From Hyalangium versicolor (GTDB lineage Bacteria > Myxococcota > Myxococcia > Myxococcales > Myxococcaceae), in assembly GCF_020103695.1 (NCBI RefSeq), contig NZ_JAHXBF010000021.1:186001-250000 (forward strand): a stretch of 64,000 bases of DNA. Direction: 5' to 3'. Within the stretch, counting starts at the first letter, position 1; every line of letters begins with the position of its first letter. The notes under the pieces are model-generated. The model made no database searches. It was not told the origin of the DNA and saw only the letters and a list, made by a program, of their open reading frames with translations. The translations under genes were made by a program, and so were the position numbers. Shown piece by piece: positions 24,599-33,383 of this stretch.

Positions 24599-25771
24599 AT
24601 GAGTGCCTCCTTCTATCTGCTGCTCGCGATCGGCCTGCTTGGGGCCTGGGATGTCATCTACTTCCACATCTACCGGTGCCAGTTGCACCTGAGGCCCGAG
24701 TGCCGGCGGGAGGTGCTGTGGCACACGGCGCGTCACCTCGTGTACGCGCTGCAGTTCCTGTGGGTGGCGCACCTGCGCTTCCATGGAGCGGCGCTGGTGG
24801 GGCTCGGGGTGCTGTACGCGGCGGATGTCTTCATCGCCTGGGCGGACGTCTGGGAGGAGAAGGAGAGCCGCGCCTCTCAAGGAGGGCTGCCTCGGGGCGA
24901 GTACCTGATGCACGTGGTGCTGAGCGTGCTGGTGGGGCTGTACCTGATGAGCACGTTCCAGGCGGTGTGGCCGGATCGGCTGCTTCCCACGGCGATCCAG
25001 GTGGCGCCGCCCGCGGTGCCCGTGGCGTTGAGAGCGTTGATGACGGTGATGGGGGTGGTGGCGCTCGGGGCGTTTGCGCATGACCTGTACCGGTGGTTCT
25101 CGCGGCGGGCGGCAGGGGAGGTGGGGACGCCGGAGGTGCTCTCGCGCCGGGTGGTGGTGGAGGCGCTGATTCCCGCGCCGGTCGAGCGCGTGTGGGAGCG
25201 CTCGCAGGAGCCGGATCAGCACACGGGGTGGGATCTGCGCTTCTCCTCCATCCGCTATCTGCCGGAGCAGGACGCGCGAGGGTTTCATCTCATGGAGTAC
25301 CTGACGCGGCTGGGCTTCGGGCTGGAGGTGGCGGGCTGGGGCCGGTACCTGAGCAACGCGCCGCTGGAGCGCTCCACGTTCGAATTTGGCTCGGAGGATC
25401 CGAAGAGTCTCATCACCCACGGGCGAGGGGTGTGGCTCTACGAGCGGCGGCCGGAGGGGACCTTCTTCAAGACGGTGTTCGACTACCAGACGCGACACGG
25501 GGCGGCGGGTGGGCTGCTGGACTTCTACCTCTTCCGGCCGATGATGCAGCTGGCCACCGAGTGGAGCTTCGAGACGCTGCGGCAGTGGTGCGCGGGGGAC
25601 GAGGGCGCGGTGGAGCGCCGCCGGTCTCGCTGGCGGTTCGTGCTCTTCTTTATTGCCCGAACGCTGGGAGGGGCGCCCGCGCCGGGAGCCGCGAGGAGCT
25701 GGCTGGGGTCGGGCCGGGAATCGGCACAGGCACCGTCCGAGGCACGCTCTCTGGTGGAGGTGGCGTCGTGA
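24599..25771 (+). CDS. Membrane protein with SRPBCC-like domain
   Basis: 390 residues from the ATG at 24599. The N-terminal ~190 residues hold about five membrane segments (FYLLLAIGLLGAWDVIYFH, LMHVVLSVLVGLYLMS, LMTVMGVVALGAFAHDL). The C-terminal part (~205-355) reads as a START/SRPBCC lipid- or ligand-binding fold: VVVEALIPAPVERVWERSQ, WDLRFSSI, then a closing helix MMQLATEWSFETLRQW. It overlaps the next gene by GTGA, so the two are coupled. Function unknown; a lipid-handling role is a guess. Confidence 0.7.
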   Translation: MSASFYLLLAIGLLGAWDVIYFHIYRCQLHLRPECRREVLWHTARHLVYALQFLWVAHLRFHGAALVGLGVLYAADVFIAWADVWEEKESRASQGGLPRGEYLMHVVLSVLVGLYLMSTFQAVWPDRLLPTAIQVAPPAVPVALRALMTVMGVVALGAFAHDLYRWFSRRAAGEVGTPEVLSRRVVVEALIPAPVERVWERSQEPDQHTGWDLRFSSIRYLPEQDARGFHLMEYLTRLGFGLEVAGWGRYLSNAPLERSTFEFGSEDPKSLITHGRGVWLYERRPEGTFFKTVFDYQTRHGAAGGLLDFYLFRPMMQLATEWSFETLRQWCAGDEGAVERRRSRWRFVLFFIARTLGGAPAPGAARSWLGSGRESAQAPSEARSLVEVAS

Positions 25772-27192
25772 GCGCGATCGCTCGGGACGCATGGAGTTGT
25801 CTCAGCTCCCTCGAGGAGAACGAGGAGGTGGAACCGGAGGAGCTTGCCGAGGCGCGTGCCCATCTGCCGCGAGCCTCGCGAGAGGAGCTCGTCGCGTTCG
25901 TGAGTCGGCACCGGGCCAGCCGTCGGTGGCTGGGAAAGCTGGAGTCCTTCTATCGCGCTCACCCTTGCCGCATGGCGCGAGTGCACCTGCTTGTCGCGAG
26001 TGCGGTGACGCTCGGGCGCTTCTGGGGAGTGTCCGCGCCCTTCGCCCGGCTGGGCGAGGCGGTGATGCCCGTAGACATCCATGGCCGACCGCGCACGCGG
26101 AGCTGGGAGGCCTATGCGCGAGCCTGTGAGGAGGGGCTCCCCATCGAGGTCTGCGATGAGCGGTGGATCGACGCCCACATGCAGGATGCGGCTGCGGCGC
26201 GCGAAGCAGGGCTGGAGGCCGCCTTTCTGGCCGAGGCGCGAGCGCATGCGGAGGAGCCTCTGTGGCGTTTGCTGGTGCAGCACCTGGAGATGACGTTGGG
26301 ATCGAGGCTGTTTGATCAGCCGGCGCTGGCAGGAGCGGTTCCGGGGGAGGCGGCGATCGCGCACGGGATGGCGCTCGCGGTGGGGAGACTGCTCCACGCG
26401 GGGTGGAGTCTGCTGCGCCACTACGCGCTGGCCACGGCTCGCGCGCTGCTGTTCCCGAGAGGGACGAGGCGCGGGGACCTGCTCGGAGATCGGCGGGTGG
26501 CGCTGCTGCTGCTGTCGAGCTTCATGACGGCATGGGCGGCAGCTCGAGTCTACCGGCGAGGGGTTCGGAGCCTACGCCGGGGGCAGCAGACAGGACCCAC
26601 GGACAGCTGGCCGCTGCTGGCGGGGGCATTGGGTGGGGGCGTGGCCGAGGTCGACGCGCGAGTGGTGCGCTTCTATTCGAACCCTGGAGCCTACGCGGTA
26701 CGAGCTTCGGTGGAGTTGCGCAACTGGGGCGCGCGAGCGGTTGCATGGCTGGCGACGCGGCTGCTCGGGCAGGGGGTGACGGCATCCGGGGAGCGAGCCT
26801 TCCCTGCATGCTTCCGAACCTTCCGCCGCGCGGATGGCTCGATGCATTTCGTCCGGGAGCTGTACTGCGATGGGGCGCTGCGCGTGTTCGACTCGGACTT
26901 CGTGGTGAGGGGCGGGACGTTGTACGAGGTCTTCGTCGAGCAGGGTCTGGAGGTGGAGATGGAGGTGCGAGCGCTCGATCGAGGAGGCGTCTCCATCCGA
27001 GGGCGGCGCGTGCGCTGGCGAGGGCTGCCGGTGCCTACCTTCGGATTGGGCGTGGAGTTCCGAACCTACCCGGCCGAGGAAGTCACGGAACGCGTGGACA
27101 TCATCGGGACGCTGACACGAGAACCGCGCTCGGGGACCCAGGCGAGTCCACGAGTCCTGGGCACCTTGCGTTACCAGGCCGCGCGCGCCTGA
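25768..27192 (+). CDS. Conserved protein of unknown function, possible DUF4166-like C-terminus
   Basis: 474 residues starting at GTG 25768 inside the stop of the previous gene. The N-terminal half is helical and charged with one weakly hydrophobic stretch (~240-260). The C-terminal half (~285-474) is beta-rich: VVRFYSNPGAYAVRASVELRN, FRTFRRADGSMHFVRELYCDG, VRGGTLYEVFVEQGLEVEMEV. That pattern recalls DUF4166 (acyl-ester-like beta barrels), but I am not certain. Coupling to the SRPBCC membrane protein suggests a joint role. Confidence 0.65.
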   Translation: MSAIARDAWSCLSSLEENEEVEPEELAEARAHLPRASREELVAFVSRHRASRRWLGKLESFYRAHPCRMARVHLLVASAVTLGRFWGVSAPFARLGEAVMPVDIHGRPRTRSWEAYARACEEGLPIEVCDERWIDAHMQDAAAAREAGLEAAFLAEARAHAEEPLWRLLVQHLEMTLGSRLFDQPALAGAVPGEAAIAHGMALAVGRLLHAGWSLLRHYALATARALLFPRGTRRGDLLGDRRVALLLLSSFMTAWAAARVYRRGVRSLRRGQQTGPTDSWPLLAGALGGGVAEVDARVVRFYSNPGAYAVRASVELRNWGARAVAWLATRLLGQGVTASGERAFPACFRTFRRADGSMHFVRELYCDGALRVFDSDFVVRGGTLYEVFVEQGLEVEMEVRALDRGGVSIRGRRVRWRGLPVPTFGLGVEFRTYPAEEVTERVDIIGTLTREPRSGTQASPRVLGTLRYQAARA

Positions 27193-27218
27193 GTCAGGGG
27201 CCAGCTCGTGGAACTCAC

Positions 27219-27282
27219 TCTCGCCCAGGAGGAGCCCTGCCGGGCGAGACCAGTACCAACTGGTAGGCTGGCCATACCAGTT
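27219..27282. terminator. Two inverted repeats between convergent genes
   Basis: TCTCGCCC...GGGCGAGA (27219-27249, 15-nt loop) and AACTGGTA...TACCAGTT (27258-27282, 9-nt loop) follow the stop of the plus-strand gene and precede the minus-strand rlmA-like gene. The position fits a bidirectional terminator; neither stem has a clear T-run. Confidence 0.45.
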
Positions 27283-27370
27283 CGGAACGAATCCGAGCGG
27301 CAGCCGGGTCCTCAGCACAGCCACTGTGAAGCGAACGGTTGGCTGCCGCAGATGTTCGACTCGTACGGTT

Positions 27371-28246
27371 TCACTTGGGTCGATGAACGGAGAGGGTGAA
27401 CGAGGCTGTGACTTCGATAGGTTCAGCCACGTGAGCAATCCTGCGCTGTAGTTCCACAGGGTCGATGTGAAAGGCGTTTGGGCCCATGGAGACGAGAAGG
27501 GTGATCTCCATCCTGCTGAGTAGCAGCTTCAATTCGAGCGCGTGCTGGCCGCTTGGGTGGAAGTATGGCGCGAGCCGTGAGCTCAGCCGCTCCGCCTTGC
27601 ATTCATCCACATGCAGCAGCCCGAGCGGCTCGGTCAGCTCCTGAAGATGTCGAGAGGTCGGGGTGGCGACCAGCAATGCACCTCGCGGCTTCAAGACGCG
27701 GTGAAGCTCGTCCGCGTTGCGAGGGGCGAAGACGCTGAGTGCCAACGTGACGGTGCCACTACGAAGCGGGAACGAGTTCTCTCCGTCAGCCACGATTGCG
27801 CCGATGCGGGCATGGGCTCGGGCAGCGCGCCGGGCAGCGAACTTGGAGATGTCGACAGCCAGGCCCCGTGCGCCCGGGCACCGGTCGAGCACGCGAGCGA
27901 GGTAGTACCCGGTGCCCGCTCCGACTTCCAGGATGCAGGAGTCCTCCGCTGCGGGCCCCACCGATGCTGCGGCGAGCTCCGCCAGGAGTTGAGCCAGAGG
28001 CGCGTAGTGGCCGGAAGAAAGGAATCGCTCGCGCGCTTCGACCATTCTGGCGGTGTCTCCACGTCCGGGATGCCCACGGCCTACAAACAGGTTCACATAG
28101 CCTTGCCGAGCCACGTCGAAGGCATGGCCCCGAGAGCAGCGCAGTGTGGTGGCCCGTAGCTCCAGATCAGCAGTGCACACGGGGCAGCAGAGGAATCGGA
28201 CGGCGGACGAGAGGTAATGCGAGGAGGGTTGGGTCTGCGCAGACAT
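27371..28246 (-). CDS. rlmA: 23S rRNA (guanine-N1)-methyltransferase, RlmA type
   Basis: 291 residues. The zinc finger CCPVC...LRCSRGHAFD (~19-43) and the phrase ARQGYVNLF are typical of RlmA/TlrB enzymes. The SAM site ILEVGAGTGYYL is at ~104-115, followed by FAPRNADELHRVLKPRG. The family methylates G745 (RlmA I) or G748 (RlmA II, linked to tylosin and mycinamycin resistance) in 23S rRNA hairpin 35. Which guanine is used cannot be told here. It is a single gene, convergent with the upstream gene. Confidence 0.88.
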   Translation of the reverse strand: MSAQTQPSSHYLSSAVRFLCCPVCTADLELRATTLRCSRGHAFDVARQGYVNLFVGRGHPGRGDTARMVEARERFLSSGHYAPLAQLLAELAAASVGPAAEDSCILEVGAGTGYYLARVLDRCPGARGLAVDISKFAARRAARAHARIGAIVADGENSFPLRSGTVTLALSVFAPRNADELHRVLKPRGALLVATPTSRHLQELTEPLGLLHVDECKAERLSSRLAPYFHPSGQHALELKLLLSRMEITLLVSMGPNAFHIDPVELQRRIAHVAEPIEVTASFTLSVHRPK

Positions 28247-28791
28247 GCGGGAACGTCTCCGGAAGCTCGTGGCGGCACGTGGCCAGGGAACGAGTCGCGG
28301 AGAGGTCGGCTGCGCAGGGCGTCATGACGTCGACGTGACGCCGGGGGCCTGCATCGGGACGTGAGGCAACGGGCGTAACGAAGGACACGTCACGCGCGGC
28401 GCACGGCTCGCGGCGGCACTCGGTTCAGGAACGAGGGCATGACACCCCGCGCCCGGGCCTTCCGCGACGCGGAAAGCGGGCACGGGGGTAGCAGCGAGCC
28501 AGACGGCCCATGAGGGCCGTCATCACCGGAGGACGACGCGATGACCGGCGAAGGTCAGCTCGCTGCCGTCCAGCGGCGCAGCCGGAGGAAAGCCACCGGC
28601 GCGAATGTCCTGCGTGAGTGCATGATCCTGACCCTACAACACCCAAGCTGCAGGAGACAGGGGTGGACCTGCAAGCGAGAGGATGTCACCTCGGATGCAG
28701 GGTGCTCAGGGACGGTGTGCTCGTGGAGCTACTGCGGCTTTACACACCGTCCGGCCATAGGCCTTCAACTGAACTCGATGGTCAGCGTCCA
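28247..28791. other. 545-bp stretch without a convincing gene
   Basis: I find no open frame with good codon bias. It contains two short palindromes: TTCCGCG-A-CGCGGAA (28460-28474) and GACGGCCC-ATGA-GGGCCGTC (28502-28521). The right half is less GC-biased than the neighbours and may be remnant DNA. The promoter of the minus-strand rlmA-like gene must lie at its left end, and the 3' end of the kinase transcript at its right end. Confidence 0.5.
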
Positions 28792-30291
28792 TCACTGATC
28801 CTTGGGCTCGTGTGGCTTCTTGGTAGTGGGGGGCCGCGTGCGATCGTAGATGGGCCAGTAGCAGATGCCCTTCCATTCGTAGGCATCCTCACCGCAGGGA
28901 GGCGAGAGATCGGCCCACCGTATCCAGCACCCTCCATTGATCTCGACAGCTCCGCGACGGCGACAGGGCGCACGCAGTTGGCCTGGAAGAGGATCCGTGG
29001 GCATATCCAGCGAGATGGATGCTGACGCCACGGCCGTGCTCTGAGAAGTCACGCGCGTCGTTACCGAGGCATCGGCGAGTGACGCGGCGTCATCGTCTTT
29101 CAGCGCTTCGATGTCCGGTACTTCACCCGATGCGTCGACGATGATTCTCGGATGAGAACCGTGCCCCATCCACAAGATGCAGGCCATCGTCAGCAGTACC
29201 ATGGCAACCGAGACGAGTCCGCGCAGCTGAAGTCTTGTCTCTACGTGGGGCTTGGTAGGCTCAATGACTGGGACCCTGATCTCCTCTGCAGGTACCTGCT
29301 CCGATACAACCTTCTGAACCATTGGCTCCCACCGCACGCTCACGAGCCGAGCCCCTGAGCTGGCTGGAGCTGGCACTGAGTCCTCGAGTGGCACATCCGC
29401 CTCGGGCCCTGCGTGTTCCGCCACAGCCTCCGCGGCTTCGGCGATCTCTCGAGCCAGTCCTCGCGTTTCTGGCTCCGCCGAGAGCATCCGCTCAATCAGC
29501 TCCGACAGTTCCGGAATCACCCTCGGGTTGAGCGCCCGAGACGGCTCGCGCGGTGGAGGTGGGGACCGGATCGGATCCATCTTCGCCTCCGGATCCGTCC
29601 CCGGCGGTGGATACCTCCCCGTCACCAACCTGTAGGCCGTGACTCCCAGCGCATACAAATCGTCATAGGAGCGCGCCGCGTAGTGCGCACCGCGCTGACG
29701 CAGGTGGTGCCACTGGTAGCGCAGCGCTTCAGGCCCGCGGTACTCGCGAGTCCCCGGGGGCATGAGGCTCTCCGTCAGCGGAGATGCGCCCGCCCACGTA
29801 CCCGAGCCGAAGTCCGTGAGGAACGCCCGGCCCTCGGGCTCCACCAGGATGTTGTCTCCCTTTACGTCCCGGTGCAGGCCGCCAGTCTGGTGCACGACCT
29901 CCAGCCCCCAGGCCACCTGCGCCAGCACCTGGAGCACTTTGCGCGAAGAGGGCTTGTGCACCCGCGCCCACTCGTACAGAGGCGCCCCGTGGATCCACTC
30001 CATGACCAGATAGGGGTAGGTGATGCCTTCACTCGAAAGCCACCACCCCCGGTCCAACAGCTCCGGGATGCCCGGGTGCCGCGAGCGCATGAGCAGCTCC
30101 ACCTCACGAAAGAAGCGCGGATCATGGGGGAAGCGCGCCACCTTCAGCGCCACCGGCACGGAGCCCGGGTGTCCCGCACGCCGAGCCCGGTAGACGACCC
30201 CGTAGGTGCCACCGCCGGCATAGGTCTCCACCCGCCACGGGCCGACCAGGCTCCCAGGTCTGAGCGAGTCGGGGGTTGGCGCGTCCGTCAT
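28792..30291 (-). CDS. Membrane-anchored Ser/Thr protein kinase
   Basis: 499 residues from the ATG at 30291; an upstream in-frame ATG at 30321 is less likely. The kinase domain (~15-300) has a glycine loop (YAGGGTYGVVY), the catalytic Lys ~50 (VALKVA), the HRDVKGDN loop (Asp ~142) and DFGSG, so it should be active. A linker leads to one membrane segment (~365-385, VSVAMVLLTMACILWM) and an extracytoplasmic tail with cysteine pairs (APCRRR, GGCWIRW, PPCGED, GICYW) like many myxobacterial kinases. The tail presumably senses; target unknown. Confidence 0.92.
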   Translation of the reverse strand: MTDAPTPDSLRPGSLVGPWRVETYAGGGTYGVVYRARRAGHPGSVPVALKVARFPHDPRFFREVELLMRSRHPGIPELLDRGWWLSSEGITYPYLVMEWIHGAPLYEWARVHKPSSRKVLQVLAQVAWGLEVVHQTGGLHRDVKGDNILVEPEGRAFLTDFGSGTWAGASPLTESLMPPGTREYRGPEALRYQWHHLRQRGAHYAARSYDDLYALGVTAYRLVTGRYPPPGTDPEAKMDPIRSPPPPREPSRALNPRVIPELSELIERMLSAEPETRGLAREIAEAAEAVAEHAGPEADVPLEDSVPAPASSGARLVSVRWEPMVQKVVSEQVPAEEIRVPVIEPTKPHVETRLQLRGLVSVAMVLLTMACILWMGHGSHPRIIVDASGEVPDIEALKDDDAASLADASVTTRVTSQSTAVASASISLDMPTDPLPGQLRAPCRRRGAVEINGGCWIRWADLSPPCGEDAYEWKGICYWPIYDRTRPPTTKKPHEPKDQ

Positions 30292-30595
30292 CGCATGCCT
30301 CACGGTGCACAGGGCGGTCAACTCCGCCGGGCGCGCAGACTACCCAATGAGTAGGTCGCCGTCATTCCGCTCTGACAGGTATGCCAGCTCGGAGCCGCAG
30401 AGAATTTCCGTGAGCTCAGTTTGAGTCAGGAATCCTCGAATGCGTCGGAGGCGAGAACATGCAGGGAATCGTCATGAAGGGGCTGCGGTGATTCGCTGTG
30501 GCAGGCCTGGTTTGTCTCGCGAGCTGCTCTGACGGAGGGCGCGGCACTGAGCACGCACGATGTCAGCTGTCTTCAGCTGGTGGATCAGAGGACCG

Positions 30596-30620
30596 AACCT
30601 GTCCGACAAGCATACAGGTT
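30596..30620. repeat. 25-bp imperfect palindrome, copy 2
   Basis: AACCTGT-N11-ACAGGTT, one base different from the copy at 8418-8442, with the same GCGCCCGGAGG in the right flank. It lies in the 419-bp gap between the Ser/Thr kinase and the 3' end of the membrane/coiled-coil gene. I saw no gene in the rest of that gap. Confidence 0.65.
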
Positions 30621-30710
30621 CGCGCCGGTCGCGCCCGGAGGCTCCTCCTCCACAGCGGAATCCGAAGGGACCTGGCCCTCTTGTCTCCTCCCGCCGAGCC
30701 CGAGCCCGCT

Positions 30711-31820
30711 TCAGCTCGACACGCGCGACGGAGCAGGCGGTGCCACGCCATCCGCCTCGGGCGCGGGAGGCGTCTCCTCGCCCAGAGAAGCGAGCCGCCG
30801 GGCCAACTGGGCCGCCTGCGCTCCCTTCGCGCTGGCCTCGGTGCCCGCCGCGCCCACCAGCGACACGCGCGCGCGCTCCATCAGCGCCACCTGCGCGTGG
30901 AGTTGCGCCAACAGCCGGTCCCGCTTCCGCGACAGCGTATCCAGCCGGTTGAGTTCTTCTCCGAGCGAGGAGGCCGCCAGCTCCAGTTGCCGCCGCGCCA
31001 CCGCATCCTCCGTGGCCGCCGCACGAGCCCGCAGATCCTTCACCTGCGTATCCACATCCCCCTGCGCCACGGACATCAGCTGCGCCTCCAGGCCGGCGTG
31101 GGACTCGGCCAGGGTGAAGGCCTCGCGAGCCATCTTCCTCAGCACCTCCACCAGCTCGTTGCGCCCCGGCCCGGCCGCCATCTTCAGCGCTACCGCGCGG
31201 CACTGCTGGTACAGCGTCACCGTGCGCTCCACCAGATTCTTCGCCTCGCCAGCCAGGGTGCTCGCCAGCGTCCGGCCGCGAGACTCCACCGGATCGAGGT
31301 GCACCGTCAGATGCGAGGCCAGCGTGCCCACGCTCCAGAAGAGCGCCACGGCGCCAAAGCCCACCAGCGCTCCCAGCAGCCCGCCATGGGAGAAGAAGCG
31401 GGCATCGAGCACCTGCTGCACGTACATCCCCAGCGGCACCAGCGCGCCCGCCGCCACCGCGCCCGCCGCCACCTCGGAGGGCTTGCCGAACCGCTCGTTG
31501 CCCTGGCCCGCCCAGGCCACCAGCGCCGCGGCGATGGCTCCCGAGAACGCTTGGGGCACCGGATCCGTGGCCTCGAAGAAGTAGGGCAGCGCCGGCAGCA
31601 CCGCCAATGCCAGCCGCAGCGCCGCCGTGTACCCCAGCACCGGCTGCGCCCCGGCCAGCCCCGCCGCCACCACCGCGAAGCCGGGATCCAGGGGGATGTG
31701 GAAGCGCTGGGCCAGGGCCGCCAGAACTCCCACGGCACCTCCTCCCGCCAGCGCCCGCAGCGTGCGTCGCTCGAAGTCCTCGCGGTGGAGCAGTTGCAGG
31801 GAGAAGGCCATGGCGTTCAC
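30711..31820 (-). CDS. Multi-pass membrane protein with C-terminal coiled coil
   Basis: 369 residues (the ATG at 31811 is an alternative start). The first ~170 residues hold several Ala/Gly-rich membrane segments (GGGAVGVLAALAQRF, AALRLALAVLPALPYFF, GALVGFGAVALFW). Residues ~190-345 are long charged helices predicted as coiled coil, followed by a Pro/Ala tail. It starts 8 bp after the VWA gene stop, so the pair is probably one operon. Family not recognised. Confidence 0.7.
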   Translation of the reverse strand: MNAMAFSLQLLHREDFERRTLRALAGGGAVGVLAALAQRFHIPLDPGFAVVAAGLAGAQPVLGYTAALRLALAVLPALPYFFEATDPVPQAFSGAIAAALVAWAGQGNERFGKPSEVAAGAVAAGALVPLGMYVQQVLDARFFSHGGLLGALVGFGAVALFWSVGTLASHLTVHLDPVESRGRTLASTLAGEAKNLVERTVTLYQQCRAVALKMAAGPGRNELVEVLRKMAREAFTLAESHAGLEAQLMSVAQGDVDTQVKDLRARAAATEDAVARRQLELAASSLGEELNRLDTLSRKRDRLLAQLHAQVALMERARVSLVGAAGTEASAKGAQAAQLARRLASLGEETPPAPEADGVAPPAPSRVSS

Positions 31821-31828
31821 GTCCTACG

Positions 31829-33238
31829 TCAGTAAGAGTTGTTGTAGCCGAAGTTCTTCATCGCCTTCTTCTGGAGCTGCCGCGCCTCATTCCGCTGGCT
31901 CTCCGCGTCCTGAGCGCTCTCATAGGCTGCCCGGGTCCGGTCCACATCCGCAAGCTCCCCCGAGAGCGCCGAGGCGGAAGTGCCGAACATGCGACGCGCG
32001 TTGTCCAGCAGCCCCAGCGCGGAGGTGCGGTTGCCTTTCTTCATCTCCTCGGCCGCCGCGCGCAGCTGCTGCGTGCCCAGCGCCCGCACCGCGTGCACCC
32101 GCACGTCCTTGTCCAGGTTGGCGCGCACCACGGAGGCGTCCTCGGTGGAGCGAGCGCTCAGCGCCACACGGGCCTCGGCAGGCCCATCCCTCTCCACATC
32201 CATATAGGAGAGCTTCGCGAACAGCAGCTCGAGCGGCTGCTCGGACGGAGTGGTGTTGAGCGCCAGCTTCACCACCATCCGCGCGGACTGGCCGCCCGCC
32301 ATGTCGTACAGCGGCACGCGCACGGTGCGGCCCTCGATGAAGGTATTCGAGCCCATCACCTCCGCGCTCGTCACGGAGCCAGACAGCTCCAGGCGCAGCT
32401 CCACCCCGCGCGCGACGGTGCCGGTGGCCTGCTCCAGCTCGCGGGAGAAGACCTCGGCCAGCTGGTTGGAGTTGAGGAAGCCGGAGAAGCCGCCGCCCTG
32501 CTCGGCGATGCCCTGCATCAGGTTCTCGTTGAAGTCCCCGCCCACGCCCAGGGCGCTCACCGCCACACCCATGGAGCGCAGCTGGCGGGCCAGGGCGTTC
32601 AGCTCATCCTCGCGCACGATGCCGGCGGTGGGCTGTCCGTCGCTCAGGAGGATGGCGCGGCTCACCCGGAACTGGCTCACGAAGGGACGCAGCTCCTGGG
32701 CCGCCGCCTCCAGGCCGCCGCTCATGTTGGTGGAGCCGTCATCCTCGATGGCGTCCACGAAGCTCAGCATCCGCGCCCGGGCCTCCTCCGTCACCAGCGT
32801 GCTGGGGAACGTGGTGACGTTCGAGCCGTAGTGCACCACCGCCAGTCGATCCACCTCCGTCAGCCGCTGGACGAACTCACGGGCCGCGCGCTTGGCGTCA
32901 TCCAGCTTCTGCCCGCGCATGGAGCCGGAGCGATCGATGACGAGCGCCAGGCTGACGGGCACCCGGTGGTTCTCCTTCGGAGCGTGGGCCTTCACCTCCA
33001 GCACGGCGAAGGCCTCGCTGGGCCCGGCCTGCACGAAGGCTCCGGAGAGCTTGCCCTCCAGCGTCAATGCGCCGTCTCCCGAGGTGACCAACGGAAGCGT
33101 CAGCGTGGGCTCCTGCTCGCCGGGCTGCGCCATCGTGTGGGTGGTGTCGGTGGCGGGCGGAGGCTTGGGCAGGCCCAGCGCCAGGGCGGCGAGCGCGAGC
33201 AGTCCGGTGGCGGAGAGCAGCAGGGTGGTGCGGTTCAT
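31829..33238 (-). CDS. Exported von Willebrand factor A domain protein
   Basis: 469 residues from the ATG at 33238, which gives a signal/anchor sequence (LLLSATGLLALAALALGL). Residues ~95-275 form a VWA domain with an intact MIDAS: LVIDRSGSM (DxSxS), a Thr in GSTNMSGG and the Asp in LLSDGQP. The C-terminal ~150 residues are a beta domain plus a helical end. The layout is like secreted VWA proteins of the YfbK type. Metal-dependent protein binding outside the cytoplasm is expected; partner may be the membrane protein encoded next. Confidence 0.88.
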   Translation of the reverse strand: MNRTTLLLSATGLLALAALALGLPKPPPATDTTHTMAQPGEQEPTLTLPLVTSGDGALTLEGKLSGAFVQAGPSEAFAVLEVKAHAPKENHRVPVSLALVIDRSGSMRGQKLDDAKRAAREFVQRLTEVDRLAVVHYGSNVTTFPSTLVTEEARARMLSFVDAIEDDGSTNMSGGLEAAAQELRPFVSQFRVSRAILLSDGQPTAGIVREDELNALARQLRSMGVAVSALGVGGDFNENLMQGIAEQGGGFSGFLNSNQLAEVFSRELEQATGTVARGVELRLELSGSVTSAEVMGSNTFIEGRTVRVPLYDMAGGQSARMVVKLALNTTPSEQPLELLFAKLSYMDVERDGPAEARVALSARSTEDASVVRANLDKDVRVHAVRALGTQQLRAAAEEMKKGNRTSALGLLDNARRMFGTSASALSGELADVDRTRAAYESAQDAESQRNEARQLQKKAMKNFGYNNSY

Positions 33239-33383
33239 GGGGGCACACCTCGGAAGGCGGGGTGGAGCGCAGGTTAGGGGCTTTCCCGCCCCGCGCCATC
33301 GGACAGCGGGAGGAGGGCGACGGTTCCACCCACCTTGCCGCATCGGTCATCGGGAGGACCGCGCTGTCACCCCGCCGCCACGC

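Noticed and set aside
28541..28798. Plus-strand frame of 85 residues upstream of the Ser/Thr kinase 3' end
   Set aside because: Cys/Ser/Arg-rich composition and no ribosome site; looks like random translation of a gene-free stretch.
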